Shown here one piece after another: positions 37,601 to 49,930 of a stretch of 64,000 bases of DNA. The DNA comes from Siniperca chuatsi (taxonomy: Eukaryota > Chordata > Actinopteri > Centrarchiformes > Sinipercidae). Position numbers and translations under genes: made by a program. The notes beneath the pieces are model-generated. The model ran no database searches. It was given only the letters and a program-made list of their open reading frames with translations, and was not told the DNA's origin. How positions within the stretch are numbered: the first letter of the stretch is position 1; every line of letters starts with the position of its first letter. The stretch covers positions 3,312,945 through 3,376,944 of the forward strand of contig NC_058062.1 in the NCBI RefSeq assembly GCF_020085105.1. The letters run 5' to 3'.

Positions 37601-39045
37601 GAGACAGGAATAGGTGTAAACCGATACAGCTGCTTGTGTTATGTGAGAGTGCAGGTTAAACACCAGAGAACTCCATCCACCACAAAACAGAGGAGGGGAT
37701 CAGTGCAAGTCAGACACAGACAGGGATGGTTTACGGCCGGGACGGAAAGATACCCTGACCTGCTGTGACGTGCTGCCAACCTGCAGCTCTCAGGTCTGCA
37801 TCACATTAGAGGTGTTGGCGGAGCAGCATGGGGAAAAAGCAGACTAAAGCCAGAAACGAGGAGACACTGTCCCCTGACATATGGCCTCTGGCATTCTCCC
37901 GTTGTCTGTGCTAATGTCCTTTTTAAAGCCCCAACATAGACAATGAGCTCTCTCTCCGTCTGGATCAATCCCATTCTCTGCTCTCACTGGTACAGTGTGC
38001 CACAAAGGCCCAGATAGACCTATCTTTGTAAGTCACTGTTTGTAATTCAAGAGAAAGTGGTTATCTGTATCTGCTGAAAGAAAAACATTCAAGTAAGAAG
38101 AAACATGCTCAAGGTTCAGCTGGTTTCTTTCTTGTTGTGTGCAGCAACATTCGCAGCGATAACAGGCTGTACAGCATGAACTTCATGAAGCCCAAGGATT
38201 GCACTTTGGTCTGATATAGAGGCTCTGTCATATGTGAGAGTCACTGATCAAGTTACAGTGCTATTATGTAACTGAGCTGCGTGACATTGTGCGTGCAGTT
38301 CACTGTCTGGCTGTGTCACTTTGTCTGCTGCATCGCCAGATTTATACATTTTCTTGTCCGTGATACCTACAGGAAGCTGCCTGAGGTACAGTATCTTTCT
38401 GTCTACAGCAAATTCTATCAAATGGTTGTAGTTGTAAATACATTAAAAGATAAATCACAATTGAGTTAAAGCATCAGCTAGTCTCATTTCACGGTGAAGC
38501 TGTTGACACAATCAGTGTGGTGCGTGTTGCGTCCTCCATCGGGGAGGAACATCTTACATAACGCGAGCTTGACTAGAACATGTTTGTTTAACAGAACATG
38601 CTGTACGATGCTGTATGTACAGAATTTGACAAAAAGCGGCAGGAATATCAGATTCAGATTTTGTTGAGTCGTGATCGTGTTAAAGAAAAGTAAAACATTG
38701 GCACCTAGTTTACGTGTACCTTTTGGCTTATCCAACTGTAATAACAAAATCAGCTTGAACATGCAGTACATGGCCAGTTTAGATCATAGTGCTTTGGCAG
38801 TTATTCCAATTTTTCACTATTGCATTCCTACAGTCAAACAATATGTGACACACACGTCCAGGCTTTTATATCCTCAGTAACTTTGGGGATTTTTGGTGTT
38901 AAAGTTACAAACAGCTTGTCTATAATTTATACGATAGATACTGTTTGAATTCAATATAAAGTTCAAATCTTACTATCTGTGATCAAATCTAACTGCGTGT
39001 TACAATTTAAACTGTATTAGCTTTGTTTTTTGGATTGGATAAAAG
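34636..39045. other. Gene-free stretch between smim36 and mmd
   Basis: No host exon recognised in 4.4 kb. Bases about 35970-36330 are GC-richer and transposon-like in composition (opposing open frames, many CAGG/AACAAG words), but I cannot assign a family. A second GC-rich patch lies at about 37095-37215. The rest is unremarkable. Confidence 0.35.
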
Positions 39046-39470
39046 TCACCCTTTATTAAGGGCTGCAACTTGTGCCTTAATTAATGGTTAATAAAACATT
39101 TTTTAATACTTTATTTATTAGTTACTCATTAATAATAGCAACTTTTGGGTTAACAAGTGAGTGTCATCCTCATACACAAAGGCTAAGGATCTAACGTCCT
39201 AATAAATAATCAACTCTGCAGTTAAAAATGCCTTTAAAAGGGGTCATTGTGAGTTTTCCACTGTAATAAACCATCAATTGCAGTTGCAAATTCAAAATAA
39301 TTCACTAAGTATTTTTTACAACAATCCACGAACTCTGCAGTTGTAAAGACAATTTAAAGGTCTTATTAATGGCTTAGATCTTATCGAAAAAGCAGTGTAA
39401 CAATGATTTATTAACCATTATTAAAGCCATTACAATTCATAAACCCTTTATAAAGGGTGCCTTAAAAGTG
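39046..39470. mobile_element. Fold-back MITE-like element upstream of mmd
   Basis: The left end (AGTCACCCTTTATTAAGGG ... TTAATGGTTAATAAA) is mirrored at the right end (TTTATTAACCATTATTAAAG ... CCCTTTATAAAGGGTGCC). The internal phrases AACTCTGCAGTT and TTATTAATGG also recur. The ends are imperfect inverted repeats and there is no coding capacity. Its right end is only about 200 bases from the probable mmd promoter. Confidence 0.6.
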
Positions 39471-39679
39471 GTACCAAAATATGAAGAGGCAGCAGCTTTG
39501 CAGTTTACGTACCTTTTGCAAAGGAATGTTTTGTACACATGATATAACAATTAAACAGTTTCGCAGTATTCATATGTTTATTTATTTAGATGTTTATTTG
39601 TTCGTTTCTCATAAACATTGTTTAATATTTGCATATCCAGAATGTGACTGTCAGCCTCCTCTGCAGGGCACCGCCTACC

Positions 39680-39935
39680 TAACATCTGATTGGCCAGTTT
39701 GCCGGTCACCTGGCTGCTCATAGGCTCAAACCGCTGTCACTCAACATCTCACCACTGTTTGGGTGAAAAAGAAATCATATTTTTTTGTTGAGCGGCTCAG
39801 CGGGGATCAGCAGCCTGTCACTGCCCGGTGGAGCGCCGTGCTAGCGGGGGTCTTTTCGGTTTGTCCCGGCTGCCGCTGGTGCTTATGGATATTTCTGTCT
39901 TAAAGAAGAGGCAGTGAGCCAGCATTTGTTACAGG
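39680..39935 (+). promoter_or_regulatory. mmd: Probable mmd promoter / CpG-richer 5' region
   Basis: An inverted CCAAT box (CTGATTGGCC, ATTGG at 39689-39693) precedes a locally CpG- and GC-rich stretch (about 39785-39880, with GCGGCTCAGCGGGG and GGAGCGCCGTGCTAGCGG). This is the only CpG-rich patch upstream of mmd exon 2, and no TATA box is evident. The transcription start is probably near 39800 (inference). Confidence 0.5.
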
Positions 39936-40185
39936 ATGGTTTTAAGAAAAAGACTAAAACGGTGCCTGTATAGTAGGAGTATTAATGCTACCGGTGCCTT
40001 GCATCTGTAGTGGAAGTTAGCTTATGAGTAGCATCACGCTAGCTGACTAGCTAATGCTAGGCCTTCCGTTTTCTTTGGTTTGTCAGGGCAGTTTAATGTT
40101 TTATGCTTCCCTTTTGTGGCTCCTCTGTTTGCTGGCGTTTGCTGATCTTTTTCTTTGCTCCCTGTGGTGAATATAAGGCACTGAA

Positions 40186-40211
40186 ATGAAGAGAGTAAAC
40201 ATCTTTCCCAG
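40186..40211 (+). CDS. mmd: mmd coding exon 1 (preferred candidate)
   Basis: ATG with G at -3, eight codons encoding MKRVNIFP, then AG before a strong donor GTGGGT. The split codon AG|A gives arginine, as in human MRFKNRFQ-R. Asparagine 5, phenylalanine 7 and arginine 9 match the human positions. Confidence 0.65.
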
Positions 40212-43200
40212 GTGGGTGAAATCCAGAAATCTCCCTGTAAAAATGTTTTGGGCTTTCAGGCAAAGATTGCTGATATTACTTGGCCATATTAATGTCACTT
40301 ACTGCGCCAGATATTTGCAGCATTGTCAGTTGAGGTTAGTTGCAGCTTTTCATGTAACGTTTCCATAAAGCTGTTTTCCTTTCAGTTAACACAACAGTTA
40401 AAGTTACTGTGTAGCAATATCATATTAACAAAATAACTTCAAATGAATGCAGTTTTAAATTTTTGTTTCAACTTGGGCACAGAAAATGATGGACATAATT
40501 TAATTAGGTCTTACATTAGTGAATTTAGAGTCCATCTGCAACAATTTTGATAATTAATAAATAATAATCAAGAAAAAGTGCCACTCATTCTCTCAGTTAC
40601 CGTAACCATAGTTATACTTTTAACATTATGTTATAAAATGCATTATGTTTGTCAAGTCATAACATCTCAAGCCGATTAAAATCACCAAATAAACTGTCAG
40701 GAAGTCATGCACAGTGTCCAAAAAAAGGTACAAATATCATTGTTTATAATTAGAGTTAGAGTATGATGTTTTGTTTAGTTCAGTTTCTACTGTAGATGAA
40801 GATTATAGTTTATTATTATTTATTTTCTCTGTTATTTTACTTCTTTTGAACCCTCTTGAGTGTTCTTATGTTGTTTGTGATTAAAGCGACTTGGCTGCTG
40901 TAACAACTCTATCATACATTATATCTATAAAACTTTTACCCTCGTTGGTTTATTTCCTTTATTGTTCTGAACACTGTGATATAGTTAACATCCTTAAATC
41001 AACGTTTCCATCACTTCTCTTTTGATAAGGACAGAACCGGAGTGATGGGTTTGTTGGTAAGAAGCTATACAGTGCTGCATCAGCCTTCCATAGTTGTTTA
41101 TTTTTTGTTTATTTGTGTGTGTGTGTGTTTCAGATTCATGAACAGACGGGCTTCTACTAACTGCCGCTACCAGCCCACCTGCTATGAGCATGCTGCCAAC
41201 TGCTACACTCATGCAGTGAGTGGCTTGAATGAACTTTTTCTATGTAGATGACATCATCTCAAATACGTTGTTTTAATGGCTCTGTGATTTCGTTCCATCT
41301 CTGTAGCTCCTCATTGTGCCGGCCTTCGTGGGCATGGCGTTGCTGCACCGTCTGTCGGACAACGGCTGGGAGAAGATCACTGCCTGGGTGTACGGCATGG
41401 GCCTGTGTGCCCTCTTCCTCGTCTCCACTGTGTTTCATATCATCACCTGGAAGAAGAGCCACATGAGGTGAGGAGGAGTGCGATGACAGACCATGTTTGG
41501 TAGAGAACCAACACTGACATGTAATAGAAGCTGTCATAAAAACTATACTTGCATATAATGCACGAGGACACACATTTGACAGGTTACACAGACAAAAGAG
41601 CGAGGGACACAATCAAACAGCCATTCCTTTTGTAATATTAGAGTAAAATCAGTGATGTACAGTACAGCTGCTCTGTCATTTCGAGTTTTGGAAGTAGAAT
41701 ATCCTGTTGCCTTTTTGGCGTGCTGCTGTTATGGTTTCATGTTTCTCTCGTTGCACACTGCTTTCACTGGATGAAGTGTTAACTTCATAATTTATTGCCG
41801 TATCTTTGTCTTTTGTGCAGCAGAAACCTGCTGTGAGTTTGTATTTGTTCAAGAGAAAATTAACGCTCAGTTCTTTTTTTCTGCTGTTTCCTTCAGTGGT
41901 TGTTGTTTCGCTTTGGTTGAAGTGTTGTTAGAGGCAGTGCCATTATGACAGATGCATGATATTGGACTTTTTACGTGACAATTACATACAGTACTTTTTA
42001 AAAATGTAAACTTGATTTTCTACAAAAGCCTTTTTTAATAAAAAAAAAAAGTTCCCAATTGTCAAACGTTGTCTAAACACAAACAGGCATACAAAAATGA
42101 AATAAAATACAGTCCAAAATTGGCAGATGTTCTATTTAAATCAGGAAGTATTTGATCAAAGAATAAGTGAACTAGATAATGAATCTGACCAAACATTTTA
42201 TACCAGCTTTCGGCACTTGACAGTTGACACTTGGTGAGCAGCGGCAAAACAGTACTAAGAATCGATACCAGCCCTACTGACAACGCCTGTGTTTTTTTTA
42301 CTGTGACAAGTCACAAATGTCTGCTGTGAAAAATGCCTATTTTAGATTTTTAAACGAGAGCTCACAGTCAAATGAAACCTTGCATAAACAAGTAAGAATA
42401 ATGATACAAAGCTAGCACAAGAAGTCTGTTTTTGGCTGCAAGAACATTTTAATTTAGTTTGAGGATGATTTTGTCTTCTGAATGAGCATTGTACTGTTTG
42501 TAGTGTGATGGGGTTTTTTTTTTCTTTAAAGCTGAAACTGTGTTTTATTATGTAAGTGGTGAGACGCTCTTCACACTTTGCTACTGAGAGATGTTGATCA
42601 GGTGTGTCGGGTCGCCTGTGTGATTGACAGTTCCTGCGCTGTCTAACACAATCACATAGTAAATACAGTATCAGTGCATTCGTGTCATGTTATTGCAGAG
42701 AAGAAGTTCACTAATGCAGCTCTAGGTTATCTGTTGTCTTTGTAGTAGCTTTGACATGTTATGAATTACAGTTTATTCCAGCAAACCACTCAGTTCTACT
42801 GTGGAAACATGACAGTAGGAACATGCAAATACGGTTTCTGCTTTGCATATCTGTGAATGTGACTTAACAAGAAATAACCTGTTCACCTGTTTGTTTCAGG
42901 TCTGTGGAACATTGTTTCCACATGTGTGACAGAGTAGTCATCTATTTCTTCATCGCTGCCTCTTACACACCTTGGTGAGTGCCAGACACAGGGCAGTATG
43001 TACTCAGAGGGGCCGGTGTCATAAATGGAGACCTAAAATCGATGCATATGCACATTTGTCTTGTCGTTTCTACCCAGGTTGAACCTGCGTGAATTGGGCC
43101 CTCTAGCAGCACACATGCGCTGGTTCGTGTGGCTCATGGCGGCTGCTGGAACCATATATGTCTTCAACTATCATGAAAAGTGAGTTCATTTCACAGTTAG

Positions 43201-46200
43201 TGTGTATGCATGTGATAATGGAAATTTAAAAGTTGGGATCATACAGAAAGCCTGTGACAATAACTGCCAGTGAGTCTAGACTACCTGCAGCACCCCTTTG
43301 TAAAAACAATCCAATGAGATATTTTTTAAATATAATTTTTATTGATGTTTACATTTTGGAAACATAAAATAACGCTGAATTACTTTTTAAGAGAAAAATG
43401 CCAAAATTCACTGGTTCTAGCTCCTCGAATGTGATGTCTTACATTTAGTATCTTTGGGTTTGGGATATCAGTCATTTTTCACTATTCTATTTTATAGATC
43501 GAACGGATGAACTGATTAATTGAGAGAATAATTGACAGATGAATCCATAGTGAAAAAATTGTTAGTTGCAACCCTAAAATAAAATAACCAAGAAAAAAAA
43601 ACACATTAGCAACAAAAAGAATAAAATAAGAGAAAAACCAGGCAGACCCAAAGTCCATATTATTCAAATGACTTAGAATTACATTTTTCAACCAGCTTCC
43701 CAATGCATATAATGAATAATCCATATTAAAGAACACACATACACATTCTGACTAAGAAACACTTTTGTTGACACCCATGGGTCAGATTACAGAATATAGC
43801 TGAATTAATTAAAATTTAATAAAATAAATACAAAAATACTGTTGTAAAAAGTTAAAAGCATACCTCTTAGATTATATGTGAGTTTTAGTCCGAAGTGAGT
43901 TCTCTCCCATCCCAATAGACATTTTTCATTGTTCAGACAAGTAACCAATCTCATCATCTGCACTTGAAGACTCTCTTCTGGTCACACAATCTCTGAAGAG
44001 CCCTGCTGTCATCAGAGTCATGAATGAGCTGTGTGACAATCTGTAAAAAAGGTGACTTCCTCCTTCCTCTGCTGTCTCTGTCGGCTGTTTGGTGTTAAAC
44101 AGATCTCCTTTTGATTCTGTAGATTAGTGAAAGTTTTAGGGCAGGTTTGGCAAGTTTTTATCAGCGCCTCATTTCATTGTTCATGCTCTGTTTTGGGCCC
44201 TCGCTGAGTGTTAACACCTTTTATGCCCCGAGTGTTGCCCCATGCATGAGGTTGTCACAACAAGCTGCCGGTGTACTGCCAAGAATACGTCTCAAAGTCT
44301 TAAAACACAGAATCTACATTCTTTCTTTCTTAGTGCTACATGTCTAATGGGTAAAAGTGCAACCTGCAAAACATTTATTGTCATTGTTGGTGCTTTACAA
44401 ACACAGTTCAGTGGTGAACAGTTAAATCTATGCTCTTATTGTTTCTAAAATTATTATAAGTTATATTAAACCACAAATAGGTTGGTTTAGTCAGATTTGT
44501 AAACAATTTTTAACTGACCTTTCATTCAGTTCTGTAATATTTAGGCTCTATTAAAAACTGCATTTACTAAAATGGCATTTAAAAAAACCAACTGTAACAA
44601 CATTAAGATGACTTTATTTAAAATTTGTGTGTCATCAAAACAAATTTTGCACACGTCCTGCGCTTGATAAGATAAGTTTAGGTTTATGAACTGAGTTAGT
44701 TTGTAGAAGTCAAACCGAAATGTGATATCTGTGATGAAAGAGGCAGTTCAGATCAATTTAAATGCAAATCTTTAGAATTCAGTATCAGTAATGAGTCCTT
44801 AAGTAACATCTAAATGTTTTTGTCACCTGCTTGTTTAGATTATTTAATTTTACTTTTGTTTTACTTGACAGTCTCTTGACAGGATACTGCTTATCAAACT
44901 TATATGTAGATTTGTTGCTCTCCAGTTTTGGTAGACACCCCCACCCCTCGGTCTTGTGCCTGAAAATTGCTTGAACTTGCATCACATTGATCTTGTTGTC
45001 AGTGAACATGTTGGGTTTGTTTGTCTTTACAGGTATAAAGTTGTTGAGCTGGCCTTCTACTTGACAATGGGTTTTTTCCCTGCATTAGTCATGACGTCAA
45101 TGGTAATACTGTTATTTATTAATATGTTTATAGTCACATTCAGTTTATTTGCATGTCCTGAATCATCACATGTCACTTCTTTCGGGGTGGAGGTGTCATG
45201 AGTGTGTTTTACTTCCTCTTCCTGTTGAAGGGGTCTGCAGAGTGTTTCAGAGAGTTCACAGCAGAATGAGGATTAGTTTAACATAAGTTTATATTAATAA
45301 ACGTAATGTGATCCATATCAGAAAGTAACGAGAGTTTTTGCAGCACATTGTGGCGCTAAATGTGTAACAAATCTAGCATTTTTAGGGCTGCTGCTTAAGA
45401 TAAAAAGGTGCAAATATTGTTCTGTGAGGGTTCGCAGGAATAATACTGCTCGATAACATGCTGTTGCTGTGAATCAAGCTACAACATTTAAATCTGTGTT
45501 TTAATTTCTGCTGCCCTCTTGTGGTGTGAACATAGCAGCCTTATGTCCCATTAATACTGTTACACTATAAGTGTAAACAACAAAATGCTCTAATGTTAAC
45601 ACTGTACTCGTCTGGCATTTATTTTACACAAAAATGTATTTATTGCACGTGCTGTGATATCCAGTGTGGATATCACACTGAAACCTATTGATCCCGAACG
45701 CTGGTCACTGCGAGGAAACCAACGCAGTATTCTGTCTTTTTATATTGCACATTCTGTTTTTGTTGTCTTTGTAATGCTTTTCACTTTACATTTCACTGTA
45801 CATGCCGTGTTGTGCATGTGACAAATCCTACTGCCAATTTAAAATGGGAGAATTTAAAAGTTAACAAGATTAGAATTCATAAGATTTCTTTGTTTTCTCT
45901 TGTTGGAGGCTTTTAACCACTTTACATTTTTTTCAACTTTTTATCAGATACTAATTTTCCGTTCTGTAATGCTTTGTTGGACAGTGTTTGTCAACACCAC
46001 ATTCAAAAATGCATTTTTTTCTTGTGTGCGTGCTGGCATTTTTAAGTATACTTAATTATGTCATTTTACCATGTGAACACACCTCGTACTCAATCCACAG
46101 TCAGAATCAGTAGATTGATAAGTAGATTTTATACAAAGACAGCAGGATAAGTGTTGTTGTTATACCCCTTTTACACTGGACAAAAAACCCGCTAACACCC

Positions 46201-46944
46201 ACTGACATCTGGCTTTTGTCTTGAGTAAACATGACACCCGATTGGACACGCTAATTTTTCGCCGCTCTTTCGTCTGTTTCTAAATGCGAATGTCTATAAA
46301 CGTCTCATTCATATGTTTATGTAGTATTAGCATGCTAGGCTAACAGCCCGTCAGCTGTGACGTCTGTCAGAGCACACAAACACCGTAAACACACCTGTCA
46401 CCTGCCCAGCACGCTGCTGTTAACCAGAAACGCCGCGGCTACCCCTTTATACATTCTGTGGGCTACACACAGCAACCACCGTAACATTGTCACTGGCCTC
46501 CATGCTGCTTTCTACTGTTTACTAATGCCGTTTTCCAACGCGTTCGTGATGTTGAACGTGACACAACTCGTCTACTGGCAATGTGAAAGGAGTCAATCGC
46601 CTATTTTTAGCGAGTTTACCTGTGTTTAAAAACCCCGCATATCTGCGAATATAATTTTGGTGTAAAAAGGTATTACATAAAATGTCCATTTAGAAATCCG
46701 AAATACTTTATTGATCCCCCTTGTTTTGTGCATCCTGCAGAGCAACACTGAGGGGCTTCAGGAGCTGGCCTGCGGTGGACTCATCTACTGCCTCGGTGTG
46801 TTCTTCTTCAAGAGCGACGGCGTCATCCCCTTCGCCCACGCCATCTGGCACGTCTTTGTGGCGCTGGCTGCGGCTGTGCACTACTACGCCATCTGGAAAT
46901 ACCTCTACAAGGCCCCCAGCGCCGACGCCCTCCTCGAGTCGTGA
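40186..46944 (+). CDS. mmd: Monocyte to macrophage differentiation-associated protein (PAQR11), seven coding exons
   Basis: Coding exons are 40186-40211, 41134-41215, 41307-41467, 42900-42974, 43078-43179, 45033-45102 and 46741-46944. All have GT/AG boundaries in matching phase and total 240 codons with the stop (239 residues; human MMD 238). MMD is a seven-helix PAQR protein of Golgi/endomembranes, linked in mammals to macrophage activation and Ras/ERK signalling. Family motifs are present: E27-x3-N31-x3-H35 ([12 protein letters not shown]), S76-x3-H80 (STVFH), D100 (HMCDR), and H205-x3-H209 near the C-terminus (HAIWH). These are the putative metal-binding and hydrolase-like residues. It resembles MMD rather than MMD2 in [17 protein letters not shown] and in lacking the MMD2 insertion after YHEK. 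The least certain part is exon 1 (8 codons plus AG): MKRVNIFP aligns loosely with human MRFKNRFQ and has a strong donor, but another candidate exists at 39936. Confidence 0.93.
41134..41215 (+). CDS. mmd: mmd coding exon 2
   Basis: Acceptor TGTGTTTCAG; encodes [18 protein letters not shown] and the PAQR N-terminal signature up to THA; donor GTGAGT in phase 0. Confidence 0.93.
41307..41467 (+). CDS. mmd: mmd coding exon 3
   Basis: Acceptor CATCTCTGTAG. It encodes the first two membrane helices from [18 protein letters not shown] to WKKSHM and ends AG|GTGAGG. It carries the STVFH motif. Confidence 0.94.
42040..42285 (+). repeat. Dispersed repeat family D, copy 1 (mmd intron 3)
   Basis: Contains AATGAATCTGACCAAACATT, TTTCGGCACTTGACAG and AAGAATCGATACCAGCCCTA. 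The same phrases recur near 47.6, 49.0, 49.5, 49.85, 54.8 and 57.1 kb. Confidence 0.6.
42900..42974 (+). CDS. mmd: mmd coding exon 4
   Basis: Acceptor TTTGTTTCAG; encodes [17 protein letters not shown] through SYTP; ends TG|GTGAGT, completing a tryptophan codon with the next exon. Confidence 0.94.
43078..43179 (+). CDS. mmd: mmd coding exon 5
   Basis: Acceptor TTTCTACCCAG; encodes [15 protein letters not shown] through YVFNYHE; ends AA|GTGAGT. Confidence 0.94.
43330..43580 (-). repeat. Dispersed repeat family C, copy 3 (mmd intron 5)
   Basis: Contains CACTGGTTCTAGCTCCTCGA, TTGGGTTTGGGATATC and AAATTGTTAGTTGCAACCCT, the inverted order of copy 1. It is followed by about 1.4 kb of intron with nothing recognised. 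Confidence 0.5.
45033..45102 (+). CDS. mmd: mmd coding exon 6
   Basis: Acceptor TTGTCTTTACAG; encodes [18 protein letters not shown] through MTSM; donor GTAATA in phase 0. Confidence 0.93.
45653..45677. repeat. Perfect 11-bp hairpin in mmd intron 6
   Basis: TGTGATATCCA, loop GTG, then the exact inverse TGGATATCACA. It is isolated, with no terminator or RNA-gene context. Confidence 0.8.
46741..46944 (+). CDS. mmd: mmd coding exon 7 (terminal)
   Basis: Acceptor TGTGCATCCTGCAG. It encodes [17 protein letters not shown], then [16 protein letters not shown] and a final membrane helix, ending at TGA (46942-46944). The last residues ([10 protein letters not shown]) differ from human RSPTDFMRHL. 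Confidence 0.96.
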   Translation, partial: SNTEGLQELACGGLIYCLGVFFFKSDGVIPFAHAIWHVFVALAAAVHYYAIWKYLYKAPSADALLES

Positions 46945-48545
46945 CCACAGCCGGGGCAGGACGCCGGTTCTCCCCCCCTGTGCTCCTGAGCAGAGCCGCC
47001 TGCACAACGACTCTCAACTGCCCACCGAAGCTGCGACCACAGCGGCAAAGTTTACGAAAATAATGACCATGAATTGTTTACTGTTTTCTACCGTGGAGGA
47101 GAACAGATTTTTCAGCGTCTCCCTGACGAACAAAAGCTACTTTCAAAGCTGTTTTGTACAACTTCAGTGAGGGAGGGAATTTTGACTTTTTACAATTAAC
47201 CCTGGCACATTCACGAGTGTTTGAGAAATGTGACAGCAGTCTTTTGTATCGCTTGAAGAGAGTCACATTCCACATTGAGGTCATTTGTGTGTCAAAACCT
47301 GGAGATTCATCCATTTCAGCTGGTGCTTTGAACACTTGGGATCGAATGAGGTGCTAAAAATTCAGTATCATCTGAAATGAGTTTCCAAAATTATACTTAC
47401 TTACTTTAAAAAAACAACAAAAAAAAACTTTTTTTGAAAATTATAAACATGTTTCTCTACACAAGTACTTTTTTCATTTAAAAAAACCCCAAAGATCTCA
47501 CAAGCGGCTGTGCAAGAAGTTTTCCTGAGTAAAATAGTTTAAAATTGGCAAAATAAGATTTAACTCAGGAATCTGATCAGAGAATAAGCACAGTAGCGAA
47601 TGAATCTGACCAGATATTTGATGTCAACTTTTGATACTCTGTACCAAAAAGTACTGATTCGATGCCCAGCCTTTGTGAGTAGTTAATAGAGATTTGAAGT
47701 GTTTCAAGTCAGTCAGTGGTCCGTTGTGTTCTGCTGGTGCACTTTGAAGTCTGTCAGGAAGGATGGAAATGACAAGAAGAAGCTCTTGATGGAGGTTTGG
47801 TCATTTGTTTTCCCATTTTCATTCCTCTATTTTTACGATTACATTCTCAACCCATCTGATCCAGATTCACAATCATTTTTTTCCAACGCATGCTTCGTTT
47901 CTGACCAGTCTCCAGCTGCAGTCGGCAGTTTATTCTGTAAGTATTTAGTTCCCCCTGCTGGTGGGCTGGTGTAAGAAGGTGACTGGTGAAGGTGTCATGG
48001 ATGAGGTGGGATTTTGTTAATGAGCCAAATAATGAGAGAAAATCAGTTCAGGCAGTATGGTGAGACAGAATTTTTCCACTTTATTATTAATGTGAACAGT
48101 GTGCAGTAGAGTGTGTGTATGCACGACCTTTGTACTGTAGTCCAGTATTACATTTCCACTGATTCTCTGTTTTTGATTTGCACCTCTAGGACGAACAGTG
48201 TTTCCTGTCTGTCTTCTGCAGCGGGTTTGATCAGTGGAGAAACCTCATGTTCGTGTTTTTGTCTCATGTTGTTGGTTTTGTAAATTTGCTCAATGGCTCA
48301 TAAAATGACCTTTCTGTTGCTTTCCTCTTAGTGATGTATGGAGCTGAATGATATGAATGCATATTTCTTAATTTTGGCTCTGTTTTGTAATGTTTGTTTG
48401 TTCTGTGATCCTGGCCTTTGCAGGGATAAAAACTGCTTCCTGTCTGTTCCATTGGCTGTTAACGGTGCTGCATATACATGGATGCTCCTCCACTTTACTG
48501 AATATCACCTTTCTAATGTGACAATAAAAATGATAATGCCCCACA
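46945..48545 (+). other. mmd: Probable mmd 3' UTR with AATAAA signal
   Basis: AATAAA at 48523-48528 would give a 3' UTR of about 1.6 kb, similar to the mammalian gene as I recall it. A family D repeat copy (about 47385-47680) lies inside it. Confidence 0.5.
47385..47680 (+). repeat. Dispersed repeat family D, copy 2 (mmd 3' UTR)
   Basis: Contains AAAATTGGCAAAATAAGATT, GAATGAATCTGACCAGATAT and TTTTGATACTCTGTACC, ending CGATGCCCAGCC. Confidence 0.6.
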
Positions 48546-48739
48546 TTTGCCAGACAAGATCCTCATTCATAATGAGCTCTCGTAGGTTTGCATTCACTGC
48601 CGGAGCTGAAATCAAGCTCTCATTAGACAGATTAATTTCCTGCAGGGACATAAAACAAACAAGAACCTTCCTTCAAGTAGCTTTTTTTTTTCCAATTGTA
48701 CGGTGGCTGCTGCATTGACCGCCGATGACAAGAGACTGG

Positions 48740-49930
48740 GTAGAGTTAAAAAAAAAATCGAAACCAGTGCCGATACAATACACTACCGACACCAAAACAA
48801 TATATTTATAGATAGATCACAGTGAGGAATATTACAAAAATGTATCTACAAACCCTTTTGTTCTATTTAACAATGTGTTCACACAAGGCAGCCATACAAG
48901 AACTTTGCTTACATTAGCAAAATTGTTATTTAAATCAGAAAATACAGAATTCTTAATAACAGGGTAAGAATCTGACTAAGCTATCACTACCAGTTATCAG
49001 GACTTGACACTTTTCAATACTCTGTAGTAGAGATGCGTTTTGGTCGGTGCTGAAGAACTGAAGTTTGCCAATACTACCTGTGTTTCAGTACAGATACCAA
49101 AGTAACAGTTTCTTTGCTACATTTGCGTGAAAGTTTTTCTACAGACCAAACCAAAATAAGCCAAACTTTCAGGAATGGTCTTTCATTTAGTTTCTTGTAC
49201 ACATAATAAAGGGCTCAAAGCATTCAGTGCTGAAAGACTGATGATAGAAACATTGATTAGAAAGCATCAGCCACCCACATCTCTCTGTCAGACTGTTGTG
49301 GATCTTGAAAAACTCAACAGCATTTTAGAGGGACATTTTAGGGTGGAAAAATTCCCCATGACCCTTTGGTTTGGGGGTGTGCAAAAGTTTTATTTGAATC
49401 TTTACTAAATTGTCTTGAAGGTTTCTATTCTTTCTAAAGGCTGCAGTGACCTTTATGTCGGTAAATACAGAATAAGTACACAAGACTAAGAATCTGACCA
49501 AGCATTTAATGCCTTCGTTCCGCTCCTGGCGTTTTTCAGAGACACATTTTGGTTGATACAAACCCTAAAATGTTTCAGTACCACCGCAAAAACATGACCA
49601 GGTTTTGATTCAATTATCAAAATGATCCTTTATAAAATACCTTTGCTTGAATTTAATGTTTGTTTTTTTAGTTTTTACAGATCCCTATTCTTATTTACCA
49701 AAATTAGCCAAAATGCACAAAGAAGCCGTGCAAAAACGTTGGCTATATAAAAAAAAGGCACACATTTGCTAAATGTCCCAATTTCCCAATGTAGATTAGG
49801 AAATATCTGAAAGAATGATTAAACTAGGCTCAGTGCCAAATTTCAATACAGTTTTTAATACTCGATGCTACGGACACATTTTGGTCGATACTCAAAGAGG
49901 TTCGATACCCAACTCTAGTGATAATTAGGC
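48740..49930 (+). repeat. Cluster of family D copies between mmd and hlf
   Basis: At least three units follow one another in the same orientation. AAGAATCTGACTAAGC with ACTTGACACTTTTCAATACT is near 48967-49025. AAGAATCTGACCAAGCATTT with CACATTTTGGTTGATAC is near 49488-49560. GACACATTTTGGTCGATACT with GGTTCGATACCCAACTC is near 49870-49915. Divergence is high, so the units are old. Confidence 0.6.

Noticed and set aside
46721..47170. 149-codon plus-strand frame at the mmd 3' end
   Set aside because: Shadow of mmd exon 7 in another frame; the true frame matches MMD exactly.
48338..48718. 126-codon plus-strand frame after mmd
   Set aside because: Unfamiliar sequence overlapping the probable mmd poly(A) signal, with no splice or similarity support.
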